This document shows, piece after piece, positions 21,648 to 33,671 of a stretch of DNA of 64,000 nt. The stretch covers positions 4,154,001 through 4,218,000 of the forward strand of contig CP075493.1 in assembly GCA_021613535.1 (NCBI GenBank), given 5' to 3'. Both the position numbers and the translations under genes were made by a program. Source of the stretch: Adineta vaga (taxonomy: Eukaryota; Rotifera). The stretch's first letter is position 1. Each line of letters starts with the position of its first letter. The notes under the pieces are model-generated. The model was not told where the DNA came from. It saw only the letters and a program-made list of their open reading frames with translations, and did not search any database.

Positions 21648-22035
21648 GTTACTCTTCCCGAAAGAAATATAATGTGAGAAAGAAGAAACAAAACGAGATT
21701 TTAATCAATTATAAATCATAACTAAATTTGACGTCTCAAATTTTGTTTTCAAAGAGATACAATTAATCCATTCATGAAATAAGATGATATGAAAATCTAG
21801 ACATGCAGTGCACTCCAAACAGTACCTGTGAAGGACATGACAGAATCGTTGAATAAATATAAAAACTTAATATTCAACGTGACATACTTCAAAATGATCG
21901 GAAATACTTTCTTATGAGCACATAATAAGAATATTTTTTCATTGACGAAAATGTTTTTTTTATCTTTGCATAAACAAAAAAGAAAATAAATAAGTACAAA
22001 ACATTTATATCTACACATTGTATTTTGTTTTTCTT
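21648..22035. other. intergenic, no gene seen
   Basis: AT-rich spacer between the GPCR pseudogene and the nuclear receptor gene. A short chance frame overlaps it but has no domain. Confidence 0.45.
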
Positions 22036-23254
22036 TCAATTCATGGCTTCATCTTGTACTGTTAATTTTTTTTGCACTTCTTGAACAACTGTTTGTATTA
22101 ATTCGTCATGTTGTTGAACTTCTTCTGCTTGTAAAATATATACTGATTGATCCATAAACGTTTTTAGTAGAGCGGCAAAACGTATCGATGCTTCATTATA
22201 ACCAAAACGAAGAATCATATATTTAAATAGGATTTCAATATAAATATTTTGAATATAATATAAACGAGAAGTATTGAGAAAAATTGAATTCATATTTATC
22301 GAGGAAGATTGACCTAAAAAAGTAAACAACATATAAATTGTTCTAGTTCTGTTTTAAACTTACTAATTCCGGATGTATTGTTTGGTAGGTTAACATAACA
22401 TGTTGTTGAAAATAATATAACAGGTAGAAATAATTTGATAAGTGTCAGATCATTGTCTAAACGATGAGCAACACGTATGCAATCTTCAGAAAAATTTGAT
22501 CCGTAAATCGATGGAAAACCATGTGTAAATGCTGTACTCATGAGTACATTAGCATTTCGAAAGATTGGAATTGCATTAAATCCACCGATATAGGAAAGAT
22601 TTCTTCTAATTAATTCATGTTGATCATAAACTTGCATTGTTTGATATTCAGGTATAGTTTCAATAAAAGGTAAAATCGATTGATAAAGAGACGTCAATAT
22701 ACTGAAAAAGATTGTTTTATCTTTTTTTAAACGTATTTTAATTGGTTGTTGTGATTGTGTTGATAATAAATGACGAATAGTTAAAACAGGAGATTTATTT
22801 TCATAAATATTAATAACATTGGATAATCGACACCATTGATCATCAGTTAAAACAGAATGATTATTAGAACGATGTTCAATGGATTTGGTTAATGGAATAG
22901 ATTTCATTTGATTCTTATGTGGACGACAATGTGAAGCACGTATTAATTCTCTTTGCATACCAATATCTAAACATTTTTGTAAACGACAATAACGACAAGC
23001 TCGACGACTATTAATAGTTATATCACATATTTCATTAAATACACATTGATGGCTTGTCTAAATAAAAATAAAAACGTTGCAATAGATAATAATAATACTA
23101 AAGAGAAAAGCAAATTTTCACGAACTAAATCAAATCGTATATTTCGACGAAAGAACATTTTACATGATGTACAACACATTGCACCATAGTGAATTTGTGC
23201 ACCAACTATTCCACAAACTTTACATGATGCCGAATATTGATTTAGCTCTTCCAT
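22036..23254 (-). CDS. nuclear hormone receptor
   Basis: Three exons, 23254-23126, 23057-22364 and 22313-22036 (introns 68 and 50 bases), give 366 residues. Residues about 10-80 form a two-zinc-finger DNA-binding domain: CKVCGIVGAQIHYGAMCCTSCKMFFRR then, after the first intron, CVFNEIC...CRYCRLQKCLDIGM. The P-box (TSCKMF) is non-canonical compared with vertebrate CEGCKGF. A hinge and a ligand-binding domain follow; they are weakly conserved, with a poorly marked helix 12. It is likely a ligand-dependent or orphan transcription factor in the nucleus. It resembles divergent, lineage-expanded nuclear receptors; the target and ligand are unknown. Confidence 0.85.
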
Positions 23255-24060
23255 TCCTTCTTATATATTCATTGTAGAGATTTGTATCGTGTTGTTATAA
23301 TCTGAAATAGACATTAAGAAGAGAAATGTTGTTTCTGAATTGAATGAGTGGATTTACATTCCAACGAGATAATCAAACGATAAAAATTAGAATTTGATTT
23401 GTGATTTAGTATTACTAAGTTGAAAGAACAATTACTAGACCAAAAACTCCTATTTTTCTTACAAAATCTACATATTTACGCTGAAAAAAATCATTAACTT
23501 TTCTTTTTTTTGTATATAAAAACTTAAATATGTAAACATGAAAATACGACCAATATAATCAACCTCAAATTTCCATTCTAGACTATTTCATTATTATACA
23601 ATATATATTATATATAGTTCTGACAAATAAAAAGAAAAAAAAAAGCTTCCATAAGTTGAGTAGTCGACTCTATCCAATCATTCTAAACGACCTATCCATT
23701 CTCGTAAGAAACTCTAATTAGATGGCGCTCGTTATTGATAACTATGAAATAATCATTTGAATAAGAACTTATTTTTAGAAATTAAAATAGTTTGATTAGA
23801 AGATTTTTTCTTCAAATCAATTACTTATATTATTCCAACATATTTTTTTCTCATACTCCCAAATGATTTCGATTCGATCTGGATAATGTGAAATGGTATA
23901 CATCAAATTTTAATCAAATAATTATTTATTCTCTTTTATAAAAATATACTCTAGAAAATGAGTCGAAGATTCGTCGAGCGTAATGAGTACCTGAACAGAA
24001 TAAGATTCATATCATATTCAGTTCTGATTCCGGTATAGAGAAATCAATTTCTCTTTCCTA
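23255..24060. other. divergent intergenic region, no gene seen
   Basis: About 800 AT-rich bases separate the divergent nuclear receptor and GPCR genes and should hold both promoters. A short ATATAT tract near 23600 is the only notable simple repeat. Confidence 0.45.
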
Positions 24061-25068
24061 ATGGATTTCATTATGAATACAACCAAAATCTACGTCTTAG
24101 AAAATATTATCAATAAACTTAATTTATATCTTTCATTAATAATTCTAATCTTTGGTACAACAGGAAATGTTTTAAATTGTTTCGTTTTATCTCGACGTAC
24201 ACTTCGAACAAATCCATGTGCACGTTATTTTCTATTTTCATCAATTGTGGATATAATTTCAATTTCATTTGGTCTTATTACACGTATATTTGCTAGTTGG
24301 CAACTTGATCCAACAAGTACCAATAATTATTTATGTAAACTACGAGCTTTTATTGTATTTACATCACGTACAATGGGTATATGGTTAATTATGTTTGCTT
24401 CAATTGATCGATGGTTTTTATCATCACGAAAATATCATTTACGACGTTTAAGTAATTTAAAAACAGTTCAATCTGGAATTATTTTTTGTTTTCTTATATC
24501 AATTTGTTCATATATTCATATGTTCTTCTGTTATGAAGCAAATCTTATTCATACACCATTAAAATGTTATGGAAAAAATACTTTATGTTGTTTAGTAACT
24601 GATTCAATTTATGCATTGATTACAATACTTATTCCTTCAATAATCATGATTGTTTTTAGTTTAATGATTATATATAATATTCATCATTTACGTAAACGAA
24701 TACAAAATACAACCATTTTTTCGATTGGTATACCATTACGAAAACGAGATATAAGAATACGACGAACAGATTATCATTTACTTCGATTATTATTAGTTCA
24801 AGCTTTACTTTTAGTTATTTTTTGTACACCACAAGCAATACAAAAGTTTTATATTACATTTCAATCAATTGATTCGTATGATAATTGGAAAACTGTTTTC
24901 CATAGTTTTCTCTATAATATCGAAGTTTTATTAGCTTTTATGGCGAGTGCAATGCCATTTTATTTATATACTTTAGCTGATCGTTCGATTTTTCGACGAG
25001 AATTTTTTGCTTTAGCAAGAACATTATATCAAAAACTGATCTGTAAAAGAAAACTAAATCTTGTTTGA
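24061..25068 (+). CDS. rhodopsin-like GPCR
   Basis: Intronless, 335 residues with seven membrane segments. TM1 is followed by the N-terminal family signature GTTGNVLNCFVLSRRTLRTNPCA. TM3 ends ASIDRWFLSS (DRY-box equivalent), loop 2 has the conserved cysteine block CYEANL, and TM7 ends MPFYLYTLADRSIF before a basic helix 8. The gene at 32171 is a clear paralog (same TNPCA/SNPCA and YCYEAN motifs), so both belong to one expanded subfamily of FMRFamide-receptor-like divergent GPCRs. The ligand is unknown. Confidence 0.85.
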   Translation: MDFIMNTTKIYVLENIINKLNLYLSLIILIFGTTGNVLNCFVLSRRTLRTNPCARYFLFSSIVDIISISFGLITRIFASWQLDPTSTNNYLCKLRAFIVFTSRTMGIWLIMFASIDRWFLSSRKYHLRRLSNLKTVQSGIIFCFLISICSYIHMFFCYEANLIHTPLKCYGKNTLCCLVTDSIYALITILIPSIIMIVFSLMIIYNIHHLRKRIQNTTIFSIGIPLRKRDIRIRRTDYHLLRLLLVQALLLVIFCTPQAIQKFYITFQSIDSYDNWKTVFHSFLYNIEVLLAFMASAMPFYLYTLADRSIFRREFFALARTLYQKLICKRKLNLV

Positions 25069-25217
25069 ATTATTCATTTTCGAAAAATTTATAATTATAT
25101 GGAATAAAAAATGAAAATATAGAAATATAAGTTCATGTCGATTTGGCATTGTTCTTCATTACTTTCCATCATCAATCTAAATATCATCTGACAATTATTA
25201 GTAAACTGAAATATGAT

Positions 25218-28200
25218 TTACATACCATCTCGTTCTGAATCAACAGTAGAATGCCATGGTCTTGTTCCAACAGTTGAATGAACGTTAGTTGTTCTTGGCG
25301 GTTCTGCCTCACCAAAAAGGTCTTCATATAATGTTTTTCTTGTTGTATGTTGATCGTTTGATTCTTTTTTAGGATAAACTGCACTCGATAATGGTCGTCG
25401 ATTTCCAGTATCATCATCGCGTATTGTAGATGAGAATAATCGATTGACTGTTTCGTTTCTATTTGTTTCTTGTTTACTTTGACGTTCCGATGAGTGAGAA
25501 GATTTTCTCGAATGATTGGATAGAGATCTTCTTGGACTATCGAAAAGACTTTTTCTTTCAATTGGTTTTCGTGGTGAATGATCATCGCCGTCATCACCGA
25601 AAAGCTTCGGTTTTTGTCTTGCAGTTGATGTACGCTTTTTGTTTTCATCATCAGAAGATTCAGATTTGTCTGAAGAGCTTATCTGTGGTTTTCGTTGATA
25701 ATTGAGAGGGCTCTTCTTTCCAGTTGATATCGGTGGTAACCGAGCGTCTTGATTATTTTCGATTTCTTTTTCGTCACTATAATCGGTGCTGTATGAAAGT
25801 GTCGATGATGATTTCTTGGATGCATCATTCATTCTTTCTTTTCCGTTTGTTAACTCATTGTTAGTATCATTATCAGATGAGTCAGATGTCATTTGCTTGT
25901 TTTGAATATCGCTCTTTTTTGAAGAACGATCACTTTGTGCCTCGTCAAAAAAATCAAATCGTAGCTGACCTGTTGGCGATGACTTCTTTGAATGATCATT
26001 CGTGTTGTTTCTCCCACTAGTTGAATGATTCTCATCATCTGAAGATTCAACTTTTCGCAGATTGCTTTGAACACTCGTCTTTTCGCGTACAATTTTTCGT
26101 GATCGATCATCTTCATCGTCGGATAAACGGAATTTCTCTTGAATAACCGGTGCCGATTTCATCAATAAGGCGAGAGCATTGCTTTTCTCATTAGTTGAAT
26201 GCTTCTTCTTATCATCATCATCATCTTCAGAAGATTTAAGTTTTCTTGTACTACTATGAATATTGGCCTTTTTCGATCCGATTTTTGTCGTTGCAGTTCT
26301 TCGTTCTTCTTCAGAAGAATATACATCTTTTTGCAGTTTTGGTGGTGATATTCTTGCATAACTAAGATTATTAGTCTTTCTCGTTGCTGTACCAGACGAT
26401 TGATCACTATCGTCATATGTAGAATGTGAAATCTTCTTTGACATAGCTTTCGATGGTTTTTCTTTATGATCAAACGTCGTACCAGTTGTCTCAGTTGGTA
26501 CATGCGTTTTATGATTGCTCTTCTCGTTGTCTTTAAAAATAACTTGTTTTGGTATTGGTGATGAACGTTGGCTTCGATCTTTTAGAAGAAGAAAAAGTAA
26601 AGATCTGTTTACGATCATGAATAAATGATATTCTATTACCGGTTGAATTTGAATCAGAAATATGTGGTTGACCCTACATTTCATTAAATATAAATTTAGT
26701 TATAGAAAAAAAAATTGTGATTGTTAATCATTTACATGTCGAAGTTTTGTTGTTGACGGTTCGTTATCTTTAGAACCTTCAAAATCTGATGAATAATTAT
26801 CACCATCATTAGTAGTTTTTGTTCTTAGATTACTTCCATTTTTTTTATGATCAGTCTAAAATAAATTAAAAGAAATGATCATGCTTTACTTAAATTAAAC
26901 TTACATGTAGACTTCGATCAACGGCAGTTACTGGTCTCTTTGTTTTTTCTAAGAACAATAACAAACATTATGTTATTTATAGATATATTCATTTTTTCAA
27001 TACCATCCGAATGCGATGATGATAATGAACCAGATAAGACTGGAGAACGACGTCGAGGTGTGATCGAACCACTTGATGAACTTGATGTACTCTTCTTTCT
27101 ACGAGCTTTCGATTGTTTTCCTGCTGAAGAATGAGGTACAACTGATTTTTCATAACGCTGTCGACCAGAAGTCGATGGCAGATTAAGCTTGCGCGACTTC
27201 TTTTTCTCACGTTCATATTGACAACTGAAACAGAAAAAATCCTAAATATTACTTATCGAATTGAATCAAAAGAAAAACAATAGATAACCTTAAACATGGT
27301 GTCACTTTTTGTACATTATAAATACCAAATAGACCATGTTTTCCATCCAATGGTACATTACATTTATGCTTATATTCACAACAAACAGATATTCGACTTT
27401 TCACAAGACCATTAACGTATAAAGCTAATGCAAATGGATAACCTTGATGACGACGAGATTCAAATGTAAAGATTTCTAAATGAAAAGATTAGATAGAAGA
27501 AAGGACAAAAAAGATGATTGTACCATTCGGTTTCACGTGACCACGGAAAACAGTGAGATTTTCTCCACCACAATGCTGTTGTGAAACTAAGATTTCATCA
27601 CCATCTGGTTTAAACCAACAATTATCATAATCAAAATTATTCTGTGGTCCATAATAAATCATTGATACTCGACAACGTTGTTTGATGGGTGACTATACAT
27701 TAGAAAAAAAAAGACAAGAGCAATATTGAAATAGGATTCGTTCATTTTATTTTACTTTCACTCTTGTTGGATTAGAAGTAGCTGATTTTATTGAATCATT
27801 TGATCGTTGATAAGCAGATTTTGCACGGTTAGTAGAACGTTGTTTATTCACCTGATAAACGCAAAAAATATTTTCCCTCTAATTTCAACATATTTATAGT
27901 TAAACTAACTGCTGATCGTGAACGACGAGTACTTGATGAATCTCCTCGACCATGTTGTTGGGTTTGTTTTGAACTCTATTCAACATTTTAATGAATTCAA
28001 CAACATCATACATGTTTTTATGAACAAACTTTATCCTTTTGATTTCGAGATCGTTTCGGTGAGAAATTAACACGACTACGATTATTTCTTTCATCATAAC
28101 TTGGTTCATTTTCTCTTCCATTATAACTTAAACATCAAACGATCACAAAAAACTTATTCAACAAATACTTTCTGTTTACTAATCATCCGCAACTTGTTGT

Positions 28201-28452
28201 TGAGTTACACGTCGTGCACGTGCAATTTGTTCGACTGACGGTGGCAAAATATCACCATGACGATTGATCTAAATACATACTTATTTGATTGAACGGAATA
28301 CAAACGAATCTTACTAATCCAGCACTGATTAAATACCGACGAATACGTCGATCTTGAAAATATTTATTAAACATCGCACTTGTTTGTCTACAATTTCTTA
28401 TAGATAAAATAAAAAAAAAAATATATATATAAACTTACCGTAAATCTGTCAT
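25218..28452 (-). CDS. ERICH3-like protein (DUF4590) with a long Ser/Lys/Asp-rich tail
   Basis: About a dozen short exons. The start is a 14-base first exon at 28452-28439 (MTDLR). Splicing then gives NKYFQDRRIRRYLISAGL and RARRVTQQQVADD, which match the N-terminal 'RIRRHLLxxGLI' region of glutamate-rich protein 3. Around 27300-27700 the exons encode the DUF4590 core: SMIYYGP, CGGENLTVFRGHV, FALALYVNGL, ISVCCEYKHKC and TPCLSCQ, with the cysteine pattern of that domain. From about 27200 to 25218 the protein is low-complexity: acidic, basic and Ser-rich stretches with SSDDE-like patches, predicted disordered. ERICH3 proteins are linked to cilia in vertebrates; that role is inferred here. The 3' end may use TAA at 25218 or an additional tiny exon; both give nearly the same C-terminus. 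Confidence 0.7.
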
Positions 28453-28788
28453 CGTAGTTTGTGTATTGATTGTGAAGTTACAAAAAAACACAATTTTTTT
28501 TCTACTTCTATTAAAAAAAACGATTTAGTGTCGTTCTCTTTCTTCCTACAGGGTTGCACATCGTCAACAAAAAAAGAGAAGAAATTGTGGGAGAAAATTT
28601 TCTTGATTTGTGTGCATAACAATCGATAAGCAATAGCAACAACTGAAATTTCTCGAATTGAAGAGATTTATTTTTTGTTTAGAAAAGAGTATTTCAAAAC
28701 ATGGTTTTGTTCAATAAAAATGAATTATTTCTATTCGAAAACAATTGCTTTGAGTGTTTATGCAATTGAAAATTCAAAACAAAACGTT
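28453..28788. other. intergenic, no gene seen
   Basis: AT-rich spacer, promoter side of the ERICH3-like gene and 3' flank of the GH28-like gene. Nothing else was recognised. Confidence 0.45.
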
Positions 28789-30162
28789 TCATAACGATTT
28801 TATTTTAAAACATGGCGGTGGAGGTTGAGTATTTCCTTGTGCTATGCCTTCAACACCTTCACATGCATAATATTGATCACCCCATGGACGTAAACCAGGT
28901 TTATTAACAAAAACATTATCAAATAAAATATTTAACATAGGATTAGATGAATTACCAAGAATAACACCAGGACTTAATTGAGGACCATTGAGTGTAACAT
29001 TTCGTAGAATAATATTATTCCATGTAATACCAATTGGAATTGGACATGGTGTTTTAGGTACAAAAGGCCATAGTAATGAACAGGCATCTTTATATCCAGC
29101 TTGTTGTGGACCAATCCATATTGACCATTGTGAAGCATTGTTAATTAAAATATTTTCATAAGTCACATTAGTTATTTCACCTGTATGTCCAGGTTGTCCT
29201 GGTCGAGATTTCAAATAAATACCTTTAAAAGTATTGTACATTGTACAATCACGAAATGTTATATTTCGTACACATGTATGTGTTGCTGATGGTCCAATTG
29301 AGCCAATGGTTAAACCAACACCAGATGCATTAATACGTTCGAAAAGCATATTTTCACTACAAGATGAACGAAAACTACTTGAACTTTGTTCTTTAACAGC
29401 TATACAATCATCATCATTCCAAATATTACAATCATGTATCCATACATTTGCTCCAGCAACATCAAATCCATCAGTATTGAATGCTTGCATTTCATTATGA
29501 TCATGATATTGTACATCGGGATGAACACGTGCATCAACATCTGTATATCGTATTTCTAAATTAGCAATATCATTAGCAAGAAATGTCCAATAAGGTGAAT
29601 TTTTTAATAGAATATTTTCTACCAAAAGATTTGTTGAATTATAAATTGATAATAAACGTGGTCGATTTTCACCGATTAATAAATATTCTATTAAACCCCA
29701 CCAATTCGCACCTGAACCATCAATAACACCTTTCTTTCCGCCGGGTAATGAACTTGTAAATTTGACATAATTTAATTGTTCAAAAAAGAAACATTCATAT
29801 ACTTGGTGTGTTTGAGGATCTCGTGGCCATACTGTCTGATTGTCGGAAAATTTTAACATACCATCAATTTGAAAAGTAACATTAACTAAACCACGAGCAT
29901 ATATTCCACCCATTAACCAAAATGTTCGATCCGATGGTATTAATAATGTATCACCACTTTGTAATGATGCAAATGTTTGGTTAAGAAGATGCGCATTTGC
30001 CCAACAAACATCCAATGAACTATTTCCAGCAATACCACCAATAGTTTCAAAATTAATTATTCGATTATTATGTATAAAATAATCATGATTGATAACAAAT
30101 GTAGAAAGATGTCCAATTAAACTGAAAACTAAACCAAAATGAAGAATAAACATCATCAACAT
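28789..30162 (-). CDS. GH28-like (polygalacturonase-like) secreted pectin-lyase-fold protein
   Basis: Intronless, 457 residues; a hydrophobic N-terminus (MLMMFILHFGLVFSLIG) acts as signal peptide. A right-handed beta-helix follows with GH28 motifs: NTDGFD (residues 229-234), the acidic pair in NDDDC (249-253), GVGLTIGS (281-288) and YLKSR (316-320, in place of RIK). In GH28 enzymes the NTD and DD aspartates are catalytic and GHG supplies a histidine. Here GHG has become GVG, so activity on pectin is uncertain. Many N-glycosylation sequons and a Pro-rich C-terminus are seen. Absence of introns in a gene of this kind, and known plant-cell-wall enzyme acquisition by bdelloids, suggest lateral origin. 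The nearest alternative is a related exo-acting GH28 member with another sugar substrate. Confidence 0.8.
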   Translation of the reverse strand: MLMMFILHFGLVFSLIGHLSTFVINHDYFIHNNRIINFETIGGIAGNSSLDVCWANAHLLNQTFASLQSGDTLLIPSDRTFWLMGGIYARGLVNVTFQIDGMLKFSDNQTVWPRDPQTHQVYECFFFEQLNYVKFTSSLPGGKKGVIDGSGANWWGLIEYLLIGENRPRLLSIYNSTNLLVENILLKNSPYWTFLANDIANLEIRYTDVDARVHPDVQYHDHNEMQAFNTDGFDVAGANVWIHDCNIWNDDDCIAVKEQSSSSFRSSCSENMLFERINASGVGLTIGSIGPSATHTCVRNITFRDCTMYNTFKGIYLKSRPGQPGHTGEITNVTYENILINNASQWSIWIGPQQAGYKDACSLLWPFVPKTPCPIPIGITWNNIILRNVTLNGPQLSPGVILGNSSNPMLNILFDNVFVNKPGLRPWGDQYYACEGVEGIAQGNTQPPPPCFKIKSL

Positions 30163-30365
30163 TTTTTTTTCTGACCACTAACACTTCATAAAATCTTCAA
30201 ATAAACAACACTTTAAAACATTAAACAAGTGATAATTCTTATCTTTCTTCTTTTGCGCTGCAATTATTTTTCTCTTTCTACTATGAAGAAGTTCGCATAT
30301 ACATACACTCTCATACATAAGTCTTATCTTTAAAAGTCATTAGTATTTATTTTTAACAAAAATAA

Positions 30366-31506
30366 TCAAACCATGGCACGTGTTTCTGTGTTAGTTTCAT
30401 GTTTTTGTTCTTCTTCTTGCAAAACTTCTGCACCTTCTTTCGTTTCATTGAATCGATAGAATGGAAAATCAAGAAAAATCCAACGTAATGGTTCAGGAAA
30501 TCTTCGATAGATGAAATTTGGTAATGGAATCAGTACAGATGTTTGTTCGACATAAGCTTTATATCTTGACCAAGCTGTTTTACAATCAGGATCTTCGTTG
30601 TCTTGTGAACGATTGGACATTAAAAAAAATTTCTTTCCAGTTGGCTTTTGAGTCAATGGTAGTCCACTAAGTCCAAGTAGAAGAAACATTGTAAACAATG
30701 GACTTAAAATACTGATCCAAAGAGCGATTTTGATTTGTTTGTTCGTAATCAAATCAGAGACAGCAACACTATTAGCAATAACAAATATGCCCCACCAAAG
30801 TAAAATTTCACCAAAATAATTCGGTGCTCGACTAAATTTCCAAAGGCCAGAATGAATAAATTGTGATTTAGGTGGTTTCGATAATCGCCAAGCAAATTTA
30901 TGGAAATCTGCAATAGTTTCCCAAAGAAATCCAATAGACCACATAATAATACCAATGATATCACGAACTCCAAATGCTGGATTTCCATCATTTTGGATTG
31001 AGAGAGAGGCTGCTGGAGAATTTAATAATGTAACTGGAAGAGAAACTGTCCAAACCCAAATAATTTGAAAAATAAAAAATCCAACCATTTTCAACGGTTG
31101 TTTTCTTTTATCATCAAAACGTGTATCTTTACCACCAGATTTAATAACACGAATTAGAAGAAATAAAGCCAATCGTATAGCCCATATCTAAAATATTACG
31201 AGAAATTTACTTTTCACATCACAATATTTACTCTTACCATAACAAATACAGACACGATAATACTACGAGTATAATATGTACCACCTAAATTCAGGGTAAC
31301 AAGAGCTAATATTAAAAAATTTGAACCACCTGCAAAATCATTGATTGTTTCATCACCAAATATTAACATAATGATAAATGCCAAAATTTCTATTTATAAA
31401 ACAAAAGTATGAATAATAATATATGCACAGTGAACTTACGATATCCAACCGTAATAATAGCAGTGATTCCAAGATAATATTCATCAAGAACATGAACTAC
31501 TGCCAT
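30366..31506 (-). CDS. DUF1295 multi-pass membrane protein (steroid 5-alpha-reductase-like fold)
   Basis: Three exons, 31506-31440, 31389-31238 and 31187-30366 (two 50-base introns), give 346 residues. Hydrophobic segments run from the N-terminus, and the family core is in exon 3: a GFLWETIADFHKFAW segment, GLWKFSRAPNYFGEILLWWG, and a C-terminal KTAWSRYKAYVEQTSVLIP. This order (E-x-x-A-D-x-x-K, S-R-x-P-N-Y-F-G-E, W-x-x-Y) is characteristic of DUF1295 / isoprenylcysteine-methyltransferase-related reductases. The SR-PNYFGE motif binds NADPH in relatives. A C-terminal Glu-rich, cytosolic tail follows. Probable location: endoplasmic reticulum; the substrate is unknown. DUF1295 proteins are common in bacteria and protists and sporadic in animals. 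Confidence 0.85.
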
Positions 31507-32170
31507 TTGTAATATATAGACAAAAAATAGATCAAAATGAATTGTAAAAATTAATGTGTAGTTGTATCATGTTAAATAGTACATCGACAAGATGGTTATA
31601 TAACATGGTAGGTGCACCACGTGCAAGGCGAAAGAGTGTTCTCTTTCTGTTCTGCTTTTATTTTGTTTATTATTTTTCTCGCTATTCTCAAAGAGAAAAT
31701 ATATGGTAGCCATTATATGCATGTCTTTTACCGTAACGTTGGTGATTAATATCTAGTATAAATATCAAAACATCAATTATTACATTGGAACTTTGAAATT
31801 CGATTCGTAGTTCTGATGAATTAGTTTATATGAGAACATCTTATGTTTAGAAAAACCAATGACTTCTGTTTTGCAGAAAACTATGTTTAATGAATATTAA
31901 AGCGATATTGGATATCGAATAAATGTCGAATGAAGCTCACAAGATTAGAAAATTAATTCTAAAATGCTTTCGAAAAATGTCATTTCCTATCTGAAGTTAC
32001 ACTAAGAAGGTGGAAGAAGAAGAACGGTAAGATAGATGAACTAGGTATTCTGATGAAATGTGATTCCGTACAAAGATTAACAGATTACCTTGAGAATACC
32101 TTGAAAGAACTATGTAGTTCATTTCTTGTTTCTCGAAAACAATCATTTCTTTTTTTCTATCATTGAAATC
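31507..32170. other. divergent intergenic region, no gene seen
   Basis: About 660 AT-rich bases with the promoters of the DUF1295 gene and the GPCR at 32171. No specific element was recognised. Confidence 0.45.
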
Positions 32171-33163
32171 ATGTCTTCGAATGAAACAGCTGTTCATTCG
32201 TGGAATATTGCTACAATTCAATTAAATCGTTATCTCTCAATATCAATCTTTCTTTTTGGTATTGTGGGAAATATTCTTAATATTCTTGTTCTTTCTAAAC
32301 GTAATCTTCGTTCAAATCCATGTGCATCTCTATTTCTTGCTTCATCCGTGGCCAATCTTATTGCAATCTTTTCCGGTCTTTTTACTCGAACAACATCGGG
32401 ATGGACAGCTGATTTAACAAATACAATCACATGGCTTTGTCAACTTCGTACTTTTGTTGTATTTGCTTCACGAACAATTGCTTATTGTCTAATTACTTTG
32501 GCAACAATTGATCGATATTTATCATCATGTTTTAATGTTCATCGACGACAAATAAGTTCATTAAAGAATGCACAACGAGGCATGATGATTATTTCGATTT
32601 TTTCATGTCTTCTCTATGTTCAAATGTTTTATTGTTATGAAGCTAATCTTCTTGATGCTCCACTTCGATGTTACGGCAAAACAATAGCATGTCGTCTTGT
32701 TACTGATTTAACTTATGCATTCTTTGGAAATATATTTCCTTTAATAATCATGTTATGTTTTGGATTAATGACAATTGTAAATATACGTGGAACAAAACGT
32801 CGTGTACAAATTATTAATTCAAATACTTCATCAGAATCGACGATAAATAGTCCACAACAATTGAAAAAGGTGGATCATTATCTTCTTCTTATGTTATTTG
32901 TACAAGTCATTCTCTTTGCAATATTTACTTTACCACAAAATATTCAGAAATTTATTGGTTTAGCTACTGCATCTGAAACAAAATCAGCATTGGAAACTGC
33001 TAAAGAAAATTTTATGTTTAATTTCTTTTTACTCTTTGCTTATTTAGCGAATGGAATGACATTCTATATTTATACACTCTTCGGCGGAAGTATTTTCCGT
33101 AATGAATTAATCAAATTGACTCGCGGAAATTGTCAACGAATCGTTAATCTATTTAAAAATTAA
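32171..33163 (+). CDS. rhodopsin-like GPCR, paralog of the gene at 24061
   Basis: Intronless, 330 residues from the ATG at 32171 (an upstream in-frame ATG at 32126 would add 15 hydrophobic residues not matched in the paralog). Seven membrane segments are visible. Signatures are GIVGNILNILVLSKRNLRSNPCA after TM1 (only its short motifs are shared with the paralog), TLATIDRYLSS at the end of TM3, and YCYEANLLDAPLRCYGK in loop 2. TM7 ends GMTFYIYTLFGGSIF. Two cysteines suitable for the loop 2 disulfide are present. Two N-terminal sequons (NET, early) suggest an extracellular N-terminus. Confidence 0.85.
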   Translation: MSSNETAVHSWNIATIQLNRYLSISIFLFGIVGNILNILVLSKRNLRSNPCASLFLASSVANLIAIFSGLFTRTTSGWTADLTNTITWLCQLRTFVVFASRTIAYCLITLATIDRYLSSCFNVHRRQISSLKNAQRGMMIISIFSCLLYVQMFYCYEANLLDAPLRCYGKTIACRLVTDLTYAFFGNIFPLIIMLCFGLMTIVNIRGTKRRVQIINSNTSSESTINSPQQLKKVDHYLLLMLFVQVILFAIFTLPQNIQKFIGLATASETKSALETAKENFMFNFFLLFAYLANGMTFYIYTLFGGSIFRNELIKLTRGNCQRIVNLFKN

Positions 33164-33671
33164 GTTTCCTTCGAGATATTCGATGAAGAAGGAGATTATG
33201 ATATCAAATAGAAATAATGAAGAAATGAATACTTGTTTATGATGTTGTCAACATATTTTAATAAAAAGAAACTAAAAACGAGGTGAATATTTGTCTGTAA
33301 GAGTGAACAGATAAGGGGAGAGGGTGCACAATCTCTTGATTTAAACTTATACTCAATTATCATTATTTGCAATCTATTATCGAAAAGAATAATGAACAAA
33401 ATGTCAAATATTTTTCTATATCTATGTTGATGTATATATGTAAATCAAAATAGACACATACTACTCCTTCTTCTAATAGAAAATCCAACTTATGAAAACT
33501 GCCAGATATTGATTAAAAAAAATGAGATCATACTTTTTTTTGATAATATTTATTGTTATGAAGAAACATGAATGCACAAAATATTTATCAAATTTGTACA
33601 ATTTGTCTCAATAATTCAATGTTCAATATTCACTGAAAAACAAAACAGTGAAAATATCGAAAAAGCAATAA
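33164..33671. other. intergenic, no gene seen
   Basis: Spacer between convergent genes, probably holding both 3' ends; no coding or RNA signal was recognised. Confidence 0.45.

Noticed and set aside
25184-27216. Several long overlapping open frames on both strands across the ERICH3-like gene
   Set aside because: They are shadows of the low-complexity Ser/Lys/Asp coding sequence and have no domain of their own; the spliced frame with DUF4590 is the coherent one.
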